Below are positions 11,975-24,727 of a stretch of 64,000 nt of DNA, piece after piece. Both the position numbers and the translations under genes were made by a program. Within the stretch, counting starts at the first letter, position 1, and every line of letters begins with the position of its first letter. Origin of the DNA: Limanda limanda (taxonomy: Eukaryota > Chordata > Actinopteri > Pleuronectiformes > Pleuronectidae); assembly GCF_963576545.1 (NCBI RefSeq), contig NC_083651.1, positions 22,742,248-22,806,247 on the forward strand. Reading direction: 5' to 3'. A model generated the notes under the pieces. The model did no database searches. It was not told where the DNA came from and worked only from the letters and a program-made list of their open reading frames with translations.

Positions 11975-11996
11975 GGGGGGGGGGGGGGGGGGGGGG
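11975..11996. repeat. Poly-G run (22) in exon 4 polypyrimidine tract
   Basis: This is a run of 22 G on the plus strand. In the transcript it reads as C22 and ends about 20 nt upstream of exon 4, where it serves as part of the acceptor's pyrimidine tract together with a second C6 block at 11961-11966. Confidence 0.95.
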
Positions 11997-14558
11997 CGAG
12001 ATTGGAGGAACAAGGGTAAGAAAGGGTCGGTGGAATGAGAAATTAGTTTTTAGATCTTTTCCTTTTTTTTTGGCTCTTTCAGTCACAACTGCTCCCTTGT
12101 CATTCGGCAAAAAAAAGCTGACCACGAGCTTTTAGACAAGAGTTTCTACCACTCACTTATTTTTTTTGTATGTAACTTTTCAGTTTTTATGTCGGAAAAG
12201 AACAAAAAGAATTGTCATTAAGTTACCATCTGAATGTCACATAGCATCGGCAGCTGGGGAGTAAAAACTTTGTTGTAAAGTTTCTGAGACGTCTGATAAT
12301 AAGGAGTTAAAAGATATTTCCGCCATTTTTCTGTGAAGTAATCATTTGCTACATTAATTGACTGGTAGCGGATCTCATGAAACACCAACTTCCTGTGTAT
12401 TTTCTGATTATTGTGACTGGTGAGGATGCTCTGCACCAATCTTTCAACCGAAATGAACAAAGAACAACTAATTATGGTAAGATGAATGTTCGGCAGAACA
12501 AATGGCACAGAGGAAAAAAGCTCAAAATTAAGCTTTACTAGCACAATGATTGATATGCCAATAGCAGAACATTAATTAATGTCAATTTACAGTCAAAAGA
12601 TAAAAGCTTGCATTGATTGTCCCTGCTCTTTCCTGTGAAAACAAGCTCAAGACGGTATGAAGAAGAAAAATAAATCTTGACAGGGTGTACTTAAATCCAA
12701 CAGCACAATGGGAGCTGAATGAAAATCAAAGCTTCAGTTATCATTGCTTTCTGAATAAAATGAGACGAATTCTGAGAAGTCGGAATTATGCAATGTCAGT
12801 GGATCAGTCACTTTTAAAAAACAGCGAGTTATCAGAGGTCTGTTTTTCATTACAGTATCTAAACTTCTCTGCAGCTCACTGACACATTAAGATGGATGGT
12901 GCCGCTGGATTGTTTGGAGAGCAATATGTGCTGCAGAGCTCAGTGAATGTTTGTTGTGGAGCAATACGTCAACTGATAATCATAAAATCGGTTTAATAGC
13001 GAAGGGAAATGAGGATATAGCAAAGAAATATGGCGTGTAACTAACAAGCTGAGGCCGGGCATGAAGCATTCTGACAAACGTACATAATCACAACTCCACT
13101 TCTTCACTGTTGTTAATCTGTGTTAAGATCTGAATGGGCTTTAAATAATTACACCATATAACTGGAGGAAATAGTCACAACTGTGTGAGCGTGAGCTCCA
13201 CTCAAGTGTATACAAAGAGTTGCTATTCAAAAACAAAATGGTGCAGAATGATAAGCCTGCATCCTTTAACAGCTCCACAGGGGGCTGGGATGGGACCACA
13301 GGGCTGAACTTTATGTTCATTTTGGTTTCCACACAGTCCTCAGTGGGGCATTGACTGACAGAGGGTTGAGTGAACTGAATTTTTAATTTTTAGGGATTAT
13401 TCTTTGCAGCAGATGGAGAACAGGGAAACACAGACGTTTGAACGAGGTGAACGGCAGCAGGCTGTGGTCCTCCATGACCGAGAGAGAGCCTGCTTGGATG
13501 CTTGCTCATGAGGAGGAGATGCTTTTGTGGCAGCAAACAGCTGAAGCTGACTCTGGAAACAAACTCCTCCTGCAGAAAGGCACTGCTTTGATGTGCTTAA
13601 AGGACATGCTGTTGACATAAATCATCCTGGGGTTGCTCCATACTTCATTACTCTAGATAATTGCGACTGTCAGGTGGAGGTTTTTGCTATAAGTTAAACA
13701 TGCAGGCATTTATCCAAAGTTGCCAAGTGAAGCTCAAACACACTAGGTGGTTGACAAAATAAGTCTCTGCACTAGACAAGGCGTGACACAGAATCATGAG
13801 CCCCAAAAGAAATATCTAAATATAAAAAAAAGATCTTCTACTGTTATAGAGAAAACATCCAGGTTCTATTTAATACAGAGAGACACAAAACCCAAATACA
13901 TACAGTGGGTCCAGAGGAATAGCTCTGTTCTGAAACCCAGTGCATAAAAACATTTTGTCCATGCAAATTCAAATTAATCCATTACATTTTTGTGACATTG
14001 AAATATAAACCAACATTTTTTGTATGAATAATTTTATGTAAATCAGCAGGGAACCGATTTATCAAAAAGGCCTAATTTCTGAGAGCAATTTCCCATCCTG
14101 TAAAAACATGTGTGCTGCTCATTCTCAGTCTGAAATTCTCTAATGATGTCAAAAGACCTCGGAGATACATTCACCGGCCAAATTGTTCTCCTCACTGCTA
14201 ACACTACCAGAGACTCAAACTGTGCAGAAAATGAAGCTTTCTAACAACGTAGCCTGGAGAGATTTTCTCAGACAAAGTAATTTTACCCCCACTAAGAGAG
14301 ACCTTAAAGTTATCACTTGAAAGCAAGGTAACATCTTTACAGGATAAAAAAATGAAATAGCTATTTCAAACTACTAAACATATCAGGAAGGTTAGCAAGG
14401 GCCTCACAGTTTCAGACAAAAGACGATGAAAGAAACTCTTCTTTCGATGTTTCAGTTCAGTTGGAGGGCGAGCTGCACTTCTTTAACTCTGTTCCCTAGA
14501 TGTGATGTTAGTCTTTCACACAGGCCAGGACTCAGCAGTTCACTCACACTCTTCTGTG

Positions 14559-14755
14559 GATGGTAATGGTAAATGGTTATGTATTTATATATCTTGATGG
14601 GCACTCAAAGCTCTTATCGGTACACTGTATTGCCTCCCGCGCATACATTCACACAGTGCATCTATGAGCAGCTTGATTTCTTCAGTATCTCGCCCGGGAT
14701 CGAACTGTTCTGATCTGGTTAGAGGACGACCGCTCTATCCCCTCAGCCGCAGCTG
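14559..14755 (-). mobile_element. tRNA-derived SINE copy, minus orientation
   Basis: Read on the minus strand, it begins GCGGCTGAGGGGATAGAGCGG, an A-box-like tRNA head. A B-box-like AGTTCGATCCC follows, then the body with GAGATACTGA, then a 3' tail ending in TAAATACATAACCATTTACC. This layout matches a short repeat very common in teleosts whose consensus runs from GGCTGTGGCTCAGGAGGTAGAGCGG to an end in CCATTTACCATTT. A second, better-preserved copy of the same family is at 56491-56744. The copy is diverged and is not a functional tRNA gene. The formal family name is not asserted. Confidence 0.75.
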
Positions 14756-17700
14756 GCCCCAATTTGGCCAGGAGAAGACAGATGGTGGAAGAATTAATCT
14801 TTGTCACCCTGAAAAATCCCTCTCTGAACAGAGGAAGTGTTATAAGACAACAATTTACACCTACAATGTCCTAAATTCTCTCCCCTGACAGCTCAACACC
14901 CAATCACAACCCAACTCCATTAACCATAATGACTCAACCAGTAGCAGGGTGGGTCTGCAATTTATTAACAACCAATCACACGCAGAGGACCCCAACGACC
15001 CATAACCGGTGGGGTGGCCAACCTGCCTGTTCAACGTAACGACTCTCAACACAGGTACAGACCCACAGAGGTTAAACACCTGAAACCTCCCATAAGTCAG
15101 TAAGAACTGAAGAAGACTTTTCAAGACACACAAGCAAGTCCAGTTGCCTTCATGCACTAACTTATGAATATATGATATATATTTGCATTGGCTCACAGGT
15201 TTTTATAGGAATTGTACTGCTGCCAAATTACATTTAGTTTTTCTTTCTTTATGAAACATTCCGCTCTTTAGATGTGTTTCAGGAGCTCATTCCGTTACTC
15301 TGTTCTTTGATTTAAAGACAGAACTGCTTAGATGTGAAAAATGTAAATCTCTCAGATGTACAGGGGAAGCGCCGCGCTTAAAAAGAAATACATACATACA
15401 CAAATTACACAGGCACTCAGGAAAACACAGAATGATCACACTGTGGCTCGGGATGCATTTTCAGCCTGATTTAACAAGACACCATTAAAGTTTTACCCTC
15501 TGAGAATGAAAGTAACAGTCTGTTGGTTCACATTTTTAATGTGCTGACACAATGCGGCGCTGATTATGACATTACATAAAACAAGTGCATCTTTTGTGCA
15601 GCGCTGAATTACTCATTACAGGCGTAAATTAGAAACATGCACTAATTTTATTTTTTTCTAAGAACCTGATTAACTCCAGTTCAGAACTAAAGCCTGGGTT
15701 CCCAGGGAGACAAGCCGGGTCTGAATCTTAAGGATCACTAAATTCATTTTCAACATTAAATTTGTAGTTCTGTCATCAGCATGAATTGCTATATTTAAAG
15801 GCTGTGCCATAATTTTGGAGTGAGTTAAATATCCCAAGTCACCCAATCTGACGGACATTTTCTGTGACTATAAGCAACAAGCTAGGAACCAAAAACCTTC
15901 ACGTCCAGCTAGAAGACAAGCATGTGTTTGGGTTATTTGTGGGTTGTATGGAGTGAGATTGTGGCGGACATATTGGGGTGGACTTCAGGCTGCACTCCAG
16001 GCAAAATGGAGCGATGAAGTTGTTGAGAGTGAAATGACAAAAATGGCAAATATAATCGCCCATCATGATAGCTCCGGGGGGAAAAAGGGCCTCAGGTTGA
16101 AAATAACCACAATTACACCGAGCTACAAAGAGCCACATGCGATACATTGTCACAGTCTGCCATCTTTCTGAGGCATTAGCATTTGAATGGTTTCAGTATA
16201 AACAGACTCCCAGGCCCGTCTGACTCTCACACACTTTGAATGCACTGTATGTCAGTCAAAACCAAGAAAAACAATGGTTCCGTGAAAGAACAGGGTGCAG
16301 ACTGGCTGGCTGTTAGAGTGGCTCCACAGTAGGGCTGTAATAGAAAGCTCTTTGGAAACTTAAAAATAAATCTGTAGATTAGTTGTGATGAGTTTTTCTA
16401 TAGAAGCAGGACAGGAATTAGCAGGAAGTAGGAAATGTGGACCAGAGGCTGTGTAATAGTCATGTATTATGCATAGTGATGCGTGAGTTTCCTCAGTTCC
16501 TGTTATTGTTTTGCTCTGTGCATGGATTTCAATGGATGCAGCAGTGAGAGACGTCTTATTGCATTAAAATAAAGTTTAATTACTGACAATTCAGATCCAA
16601 ATACTCTATCTCTCTATGTGGCTGCAGTAAATCCTTATGCTACAGTGAGAATCATCCACAATGTTGCCCTGTTAAGTATTTTGAGGTAGTTTTGAACAAT
16701 TTTTCAGCCCTCTACAGGTCGGTCAAAAACCGACGCTGCTGCAGCCGTCTCTGTTTGCTCGTTCACCGGCTCGAGTATGGTGCCCATGTGACCTGTGTTT
16801 TATTATTATTCATCGCGTGGTACGGGTAAGTAGCACCTTTCCCTGTTGTGAAGCACTGTGCAAAATGATTACATGCTGGGCTGAAGATATTCAAACGTAA
16901 TCCTTATATCAGCTCAAAGACACCAGATGATCAGCCTTCCCTCTTGGCAAACACCAAGTGCTGCAGGGATTGTATATCTGCCACTGAGCCTGCTTGATTC
17001 CGTGCACATATCTAGAGCTATGCAGTGCTTCCACTGAGAGCATGAGTCAATAGAGAAGTGCATGTAGTAGCCTTGATACCATGGTCTGCAAATAGGTCAT
17101 GAAAATCACACGCTGTGAAAAAGCTTCTTTCCCCCCCTGTCATCTATAACCTTTCTCATTTACTATTAATATATACCGGCATTAATTGGCATTAAATAAA
17201 AATACTTTAAACTTGTCAATATATGACAGGCATGATACAGAGGCAGCATGATTAATTTTATTCAGATCTATTTCTCCTAAAAGAACAATGACGACACATT
17301 CTGAGAGGTGACGGCTGAAGTTCAGAGCAAAGGAGAGAAAAAAATTCACGCGTTGCTCAACAAACAGTTGTGCCTTGTCATCCGATACCCTTTCACACAA
17401 TGGGAAGCTGGGATTTGTAAAATGTTTGAATCACTGAGAATATGCGGTCAAATGTTAGTCGGTCTGAAGCACAGAGGCATATGCATATTCACAGCAGAAA
17501 GCCCAGTGCTAATTTGCAGTCTACAGCAGTGTAATTTTCCATAATCAGATGTATCAACAGAATGATTCTCGCAATTGCACAAAATTAACTCCATCTGTTA
17601 TCACATTATGCCTGGTTTAAAAAAAAAAGATACTGGCTGAGATACTGTATGCAAAGCTCAGGAGATTCTGCTGCCTTGTTAAATCGGGACTTTGAGCCAG

Positions 17701-17996
17701 TTATGATTCCCTCAAATTCTATCAGTGATCTGAAAATTGAAATGTCAGCATATCACTGGCGGAACATATGGTGAGCGTAAATCAGCACAAACTGTGTGGT
17801 CAAGCTTTCGCACTCGAGAGGAGAAACAACCGATTTAGAGACAGTGCAACTGCAGCATGTAGTGAATGAAAAATAAGTCATCATTTACTATTACGTCATA
17901 AAGAAATACCTTCCAAACATTTGTACCAGGCCTTTTATCCCATCTGTCCTGGTCGAGTTGATGATTGTTATAACAGATTCGTTTTTCTTTCCTTAA

Positions 17997-18820
17997 CCCT
18001 TTGATACACAAGCTATGCAAACCCCCTCTAAGGCACAACATGGGTCAAAAATGACCCGTATTGACTTTCAATGTTATTTCATGCACGGCTGAGTGTTTCT
18101 TTGCTATATTTTTGGAAATCTAATTATTTCATCATTTAATATTCAAAGTATTCATTAAATATCTTGTTTTTGATTACCTCAAATCATTATTTTCATTTTA
18201 TCTTTCATAATTTATTAACTAAAATAGTTTTTGTATTTTTAAATCAAGTTTACACACATGGGTCAAAAATGACCCGATGGAGTTTAAATTGTAAATATCT
18301 TTGCAATAAATTTATTTCATCATTCAGAATTTCAGGAATTCCTCAATTAACTTGTTTTTGATCATCACAAATTCTTACATGGGTCATGTTTGACCCATGT
18401 GTGTAAACTTGATGTAGTAATACAAAAACTATTTTAGTTCAAAAATTAAGACAGAGAAACTGAAAATAATGATTTGTAGTAATCAAAAACAAGATATTTT
18501 AATTAATACTTTTTAATATTAAATGATTAAATAAATAGATTTTAAAAGATATAGCAAAAAAGCACAGCCATGCATGAAATAACATGTGAAATGAATACAG
18601 GTCATTTTTGACCCATGTTGTGCCTTAGAGGGGTAGTGATACAAAAATGATTTTTATTAAAAAAGTAAATAAGGACAAATAAAAATAAGAATTTGTAATG
18701 ATCAAAAAGAAGTTAATTGAGGAATTCCTTGAATTCTGAATGATGAAATACATTTATTGCAAAGATATTTACAATTAAAACTCCATCGGGTCACTTTGAC
18801 CCATGTTGTGTATCAAAGGG
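17997..18820. mobile_element. piggyBac-like MITE with interleaved inverted repeats
   Basis: This is an 824-bp non-autonomous element. It is flanked on both sides by TTAA (17993-17996 and 18821-18824), the piggyBac target duplication. Its terminal inverted repeats are CCCTTTGATACACAA and TTGTGTATCAAAGGG. No coding capacity is seen. Inside, arm A (about 18023-18275) is inverted at A' (about 18381-18633), and arm B (about 18271-18376) is inverted at B' (about 18687-18792), giving the order A-B-A'-B'. Five palindromes of the form GGGTCA-N(3-4)-TGACCC occur at 18042, 18260, 18381, 18600 and 18788. Superfamily assignment rests on TTAA plus CCC-starting termini. Confidence 0.8.
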
Positions 18821-18824
18821 TTAA

Positions 18825-18965
18825 CATGCAGATCATGATTTGGGGGGGCTTTGCTACCTCCGTTTCCTGCCTGCCGACCATCCTGGATGGAAAAATGAAT
18901 TCCCAAGTTTATCGAGGTCACATGATAATGTCAAGGTGGCTATCCACCAGCTGCAGCTCCATGCC
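18825..18965 (+). mobile_element. Tc1/mariner transposase remnant
   Basis: The plus-strand translation reads MIWGGFATS, then ILDGKMNSQVYRGHM, then WLSTSCSSM. This corresponds to the VMVWGxF...IDGxMNxxxY segment around the second catalytic Asp region of Tc1-like transposases, followed by a stretch that in intact copies reads like RPSVHQLKL. The DNA also matches my memory of fish Tc1 elements (for example GATGGAAAAATGAATTCCCA). Only about 140 bp survive. No terminal repeats were identified, and the piggyBac-like MITE abuts its left side, so the MITE may have inserted into an older Tc1 copy. Confidence 0.65.
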
Positions 18966-18988
18966 AGGTCGAATTGCATTTTAATTTT

Positions 18989-19251
18989 AACGATAGTCTG
19001 ATGTTAGGGAAATAGTCTCACGTGAGAGCAGCTCTCAGCCGGCAACTGAAGTAATATTTCAGGACGAACGGTCCATCGTTCCTCCTGAATGTTGTGTAGG
19101 AAAATCCAGAACTATCTTTGGATTGAGGTTTTTGCTCGACCAGGTAGTACTGCGTGGATGAACACTATGTTTCCATGGCAGCCAACATGTCTACTAACAT
19201 AATACCTCGTCAATACCGCGAGACTATTTCCCTAACATCAGACTATCGTTG
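18989..19251. mobile_element. MITE with 31-bp perfect terminal inverted repeats
   Basis: The left end at 18989-19019 (starting AACGATAGTCTGATGTTAGG) recurs as a perfect reverse complement at the right end, about 19220-19250 (ending CAGACTATCGTT). The element is about 262 bp with no coding capacity. The interior has a small imperfect palindrome around CAGGACGAACGG...CCTCCTG. The flanks (TTTTAA left, GTTGAAA right) do not give a clear target-site duplication, so the superfamily is undecided. It sits just past the Tc1 remnant. Confidence 0.75.
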
Positions 19252-22200
19252 AAATAAGCAAAAAAGCTATTTTACCAATGATAAAAATTCAAGGCTTAAG
19301 TAAAACTACAAGGACGTTGTTTCAGATAGGATTTAAGTGATATGTGAAACAGCGAGCTCCCAGAGAAACACTGGGTGATTGCGGCTGGAATTATTATTGG
19401 GATGGGGTGAAAAAATACCAACTTTTGAGATGGAAACCGATGAGATGAAAATAACTGACTAGTGAAGGTTATGCTACAACCGCACAACATCCCTCGGACA
19501 AGTAAATCCAGTCCAAATATGTAATCTTTCCTCAAATCAGCCAAAATTGGTTTATCCTTTTGAAAACACAGTTGCTGCAGAGTTTATGTTACTTTACACA
19601 AAAGCTGTGTAGGAAAGGTATTAATATCTATGAAAAGCTTGGCAATGGTGAGTATTACGGACACAGAATTCCCTCCAAAGCATCAGTCAAAGGAAAAACT
19701 CACACATCTATAGCGAACCACTCGAGCAGGAGTTTCTCAGACCTTACCGTTCAGCCAAACAGATGGCAGAGTATGAATGGTAACTGTGGCATTGTTCCTC
19801 TGCCAACACACACAAGAAGCCCGACCATGGACAAGGAGAAACTAACCCAAGGCTAACAGTCAGATTGCCCCATCTGGCCTAATTATGGCTTCCCTTCAGG
19901 GATGCCTTTGCCTGTGCATAGCCAGCCTTTCCCCCAAAAAAATCTATGTTTGCAAGCAAAGCCTGTATTTAATGTGGGACTAAATTAATATGCAAACCCA
20001 ACACAGGAGGTATACACCCGTGGCCGGCACACGGACCTTTAATGAGTGGAGTTTCCACCCATAAATTACAAGCTTAACCCATTCTCCAAGTGGAAAGCTG
20101 TGGTTGGTATCCTCTGGGTGGCAAGAAAGACAAGATTGATTCCACAACGATGAAACTGGGTCACATACTCTCTGGGGTTCAAACATTCAAGACGTGTGTG
20201 CAGGGAAATATCATTTCTATAAGATGTGCTGTGATTGCAGTGACACAAGTTAAGTATTTAGATAGTTATCTGAGAAGCCCAAGTATGTCAGCTTTGATGT
20301 GACGTGGAGCTGTCCGGATGGTCTACAAGGTATAATTTCCTCAAGAAATTGAGAGCTACATGTGCATGTACATGTACTTTTGAAAAAAATGTAATCCTGT
20401 AGCTCAAATACGGCTCAAATGTGACAGTAAATGTTGTTAATCCCTCAAAGCACAATTTGCTGAGGGATTTCAGAACTGGTGCACTGCCAGGTTTCTGACA
20501 TGCCCTTAAATACTGGAAGAAACGTCTTGGGTGTGGGTGTAGAAATCTTGCGACAAACAATGACATTTTAATTCTAACCACTCCTGAGGAAGGAAATCCG
20601 CCGTAATAGGATTTGATGACACCAGATTGTTTCCTCATATTAGAGGAAGTAATGATATGAGTGACAATATCTTCCCAGACTGTGGAACAACAAAGTGAGA
20701 TGCATGAAATATTGATTGTCAGTGTCTGCTGATGTGTGTGTTGTTTGTGTTTCTGTAAGTGTGCAGTCGGGTCTGGCAGTCAATCGAAACAAGTGTTATC
20801 AGGACAACAACACTTGGATCTTCAACTTCTCAAACAGCGAAGCAAAATGTGCCTTAGAATCTAAAATTGTAAGAGAAAAACATTTTTGAGAAAGGGCCTT
20901 CCAATCATCAGATCTATCTGGATCTTAAACTGAATTAATATATAAAATAATGTTGAAATTATGAATCACAATCTGTATAGATCCCCTCTTACAGTCCCTG
21001 AATAAAAAACACATTTTAAGTCACTAGATCCAAGCATTTATTTGGATTTGCATGAAATTGTCCACATTCGCAATGTTTAAGAAGGAGGAAATAAATTACT
21101 GGAGCCGCCCCCTGATCTAAGTAACAGATGCATAAGAAAACATCCTTGGTGGAGGTGAATACAAAATCATCTTCATCAGTAAAATGTCCATTACTGCACT
21201 GAAAGAATGGCACATGTCACCAGAGAGAGAGGAAAGCGATGACATTGACGATTTACTGCAAATGTTCTCAATCCATTAGAGGAGCAAAATTTAAGAGTTG
21301 CATTCAGGACCAGTCGCATTGGAAGAAGCGCATCAGTTATCTTAAGCTCCTTCATCCCTGTGTTTGAGATGTTGTCATGAAAAGTTAATCAAGTGAGAGA
21401 ATTTGATGTTGTGTAGAAACAGAGTGTGGGAGGGAAGGTGCATGTTAGACATTGTTTATTTTGCAGAGGGCTCAAAGTCCCGAACAAAAGTATACACTAC
21501 TTATTTTAAGTGTACACTCATGCTTTGTGTTTTCCCCAGAACATGAACCGAGAGACAGTAGTTTCTCACGAGCACATCAGTAATGAGATTATTTTCCTAC
21601 TTTTCAGCCAGTGCTTTGATTCAAATCCTCAAATGGCTTAAATCAGCGTTGTCTCTGCAGAGGGCAAACACGTTGCCTCAGACAATTTGTGCTATGATAT
21701 GGAAATCATTGATGTGTAAAAGTCGGCATTAACTTAGCATGGCAGAAACATATCGTATATATTAGAGGGCCTTTAAAATCAGGGGGCTGGAGGAAGCTGC
21801 CACACGTCATCAGCACCGTAACATTTAACAACATTCAGAGGATTTTTGACGAGTGCAAATACACACACCAGAATCTAAAGACTGGAGCGCTAGAAGCAGA
21901 CAAAGTGAATGGAGAGAAACAAGGGTGAAGTGGGCCGAGGGGAGAAGAGGGCAGCAGTGTTGCTGAAGCAGAGGGTCTTAAAGAAAGTTGTTGTGGAAAA
22001 GAGAAGAGGCCAAGTAAATGCTAAAGAAATGATGGAATATGAAAATATAAAGGACATGATGAAATGTCAGAGGGAAACTGTAACATATAGAGGGCAAATG
22101 TTTTGACATGATGGTACTGATGTAGTGGATGAAGCTGACACAGGTGAAGGACTCAGTTGCGTAGGAATAAGTAAAGAATCAGTTATAAGCAACTGGTTGA

Positions 22201-23900
22201 CTTCAATGAAAGGGAAGCAAACATCACATGTGACCCTTCCTTTTAGGAAAATACACAACGCCTTGACCAAGAGAGAGACTTGAAAGTCTTTCAGAGCAGC
22301 TACACTGCTGGAACAGCCAGGGCATTACCTTGGAGATCCATTAGTTACAACAGCACAAAACAGATCGTGTCTAACTGTGAAAAGGCCTGCAACACTCTAA
22401 ACTGTAAAAAAAGTTGAGTAAAAGAAAGCTTGAAGAGAAGGCTGTATTCTTTAAATTCAGTTTGCCTTGCATGTGTGAACAAACTTACTCACTCAAGAAA
22501 GGACTTCAGGAAGAGGCTCAGCAGAAAGTGTGTTGTGTGAAAAAAAACATCCGATGTTGAATGCTGGGAAAAACAAAGCTCTTCAAGTTGAGAACCGCTG
22601 CACTGAGGCAATTACGGCAGCACAAGTGAATACTCCACTAGTTTCCTTAGAGAATTCCTAGCGATAACCATCTCTAGCGATTGTGCCAGTCCAGGTCAAG
22701 CTGCCAAATGGTAATGAGATCATTAAGGTGTGTGTGTGCTTTCCTGGATTCAGGAAGTGCTGCCACCTTTTGTACAGGAATGAAATACTGTCATAAAAAG
22801 TAAGCCAGTATTCCCCTGGAAAACCCGACATCCAACCTGATGCAAAGAAATAAATCACTTTATAAGAAGGTTAGAAGGAAGGTTATTCCCGAAAATATGT
22901 TAAACTGAACCAGACTGATGCAGATAGTGGACTGGATTGGATCTGCACATCTAAAATAATGGAGCTATGGGAGGCGATAGACATTAGATGTGTTTAAAAA
23001 TATGTTGTTGAAATGTCTATGGAACAACAACCAATTTGTGCACATCCTGTCCACATGAGCCTGACTGAATTGTGAACAAGCTCAAATTACCATAACACAA
23101 CATTTCTGTTCCACTACAGTCGCCAACTGGAAAAAACCCAAGTTTAATCTGAATTTCAGCAATAATTTCCTGGAAACATGATTAAAAAAGGAGTGGGGCC
23201 CTTGTTCAAAAGACTTGTGTCTCATTTCTGCAAGAACATTCCGAACCAAGAGCTGCTTCTATGGCCCATCTTACTATTATTCCATAAGTGTGTACATTTC
23301 CACTGGGACCCACTTGCAGTTTTATACTGAAAAGATTGTACCATTACGTTGAGATTGCACCTGATGACTCAAAGTTACAATGATTGTTCTGGTGGCCAGA
23401 CAGTGACATTGAAAAATAATCAAAAGGGCATGTGTCATTGGACTTATTAGCTGAAACACCTTCAGCGAGTTATACTAATTTTGCCCGGAAAAGAACTTCA
23501 CAAAACCACAGCTTCAACAAGATGTGGACACTATTATGATACAATGCATATGTGAATGAGTTCTTGAAATCAGTACTCAACTGAGGCTCAGGGTTATTTG
23601 ATAATAACGATTGCTTTATGAAAAGCTTTCATTTAACAAATCGGAAAGGCAACCATATACAAGACAATGAAGAGGAGATCAGAGACCTTGACCTGCACAA
23701 GGTTTCAAATGATGAACAACCAGTGTTGGGGAGTAACGGAATACATGTAACGGCGTTACGTATTTAGAATACAAATTATGAGTAACTGTATTCCGTTACA
23801 GTTACAAATTAAAAAGATGGTATTCAGAATACAGTTACATTGTTGAAATCAGTGGATTACATGACGGTACTTCTCTGTTTCACGAGTTTATTCCCTCTCT

Positions 23901-24232
<332 letters not shown>

Positions 24233-24685
24233 TAATGTCATCCATCTTCAAGAACTTCTCCGCTGTTAGCTCCGTTCAATGTCGGGTGTCGAGGGTAAAT
24301 TACGTATTCTCCACTCAAGCCAATGGGGAGTCCCCCCCTCTCTCTCTTTTTATCTTTATGACTGCTTGTGTGTCTGTAGTGGATGGTCAGAAGGGGGCAT
24401 TTAATAATGTGATTGGTAAAATTGGTAAAATTAAAACTCCAGGACAACAGAAGGGGAATACAAACTATGGTATGCATACTTTATCATTTATATCATATAA
24501 AATATGTCATCAATATCGTTTAAAATCATTTTTCAGTGTGTTTCCTGGAGCGATACGCTCGCGTCAAGCGCAAACTAAAATAGACTCAACGAAACGATCG
24601 CAGCACGACGCGAGGCAGCCTTGGCGCAGTGCGGTGCTTCAGCCTCCGGTGGGACCCGCACAGAGGTGGCAGTGGATGGGAGCTG

Positions 24686-24727
24686 GACATCCAGCTGGCC
24701 CGCCGCATCAGCCAAGAGAGAGTTTAA
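24686..24727 (+). pseudogene. Histone H3 C-terminal fragment (residues 123-stop), same hAT element
   Basis: In frame from GAC at 24686 the sequence encodes DIQLARRISQERV followed by TAA. Canonical H3 ends DIQLARRIRGERA-stop, so ten of thirteen residues and the stop position agree. It lies about 510 bp downstream of the N-terminal H3 fragment in the same orientation. The region between has lost or replaced residues 99-122, and histone H3 genes normally have no intron there. This supports capture of a whole H3 gene followed by internal rearrangement. Confidence 0.75.

Noticed and set aside
13438..13620. 60-codon plus-strand frame as a small gene
   Set aside because: Coding-looking in part, but the opposite strand is equally open and there is no splice or family support.
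14559..14755. tRNA gene
   Set aside because: The A- and B-box-like head continues into a repeat body seen again at 56.5 kb and cannot fold as a full cloverleaf; it is a SINE.
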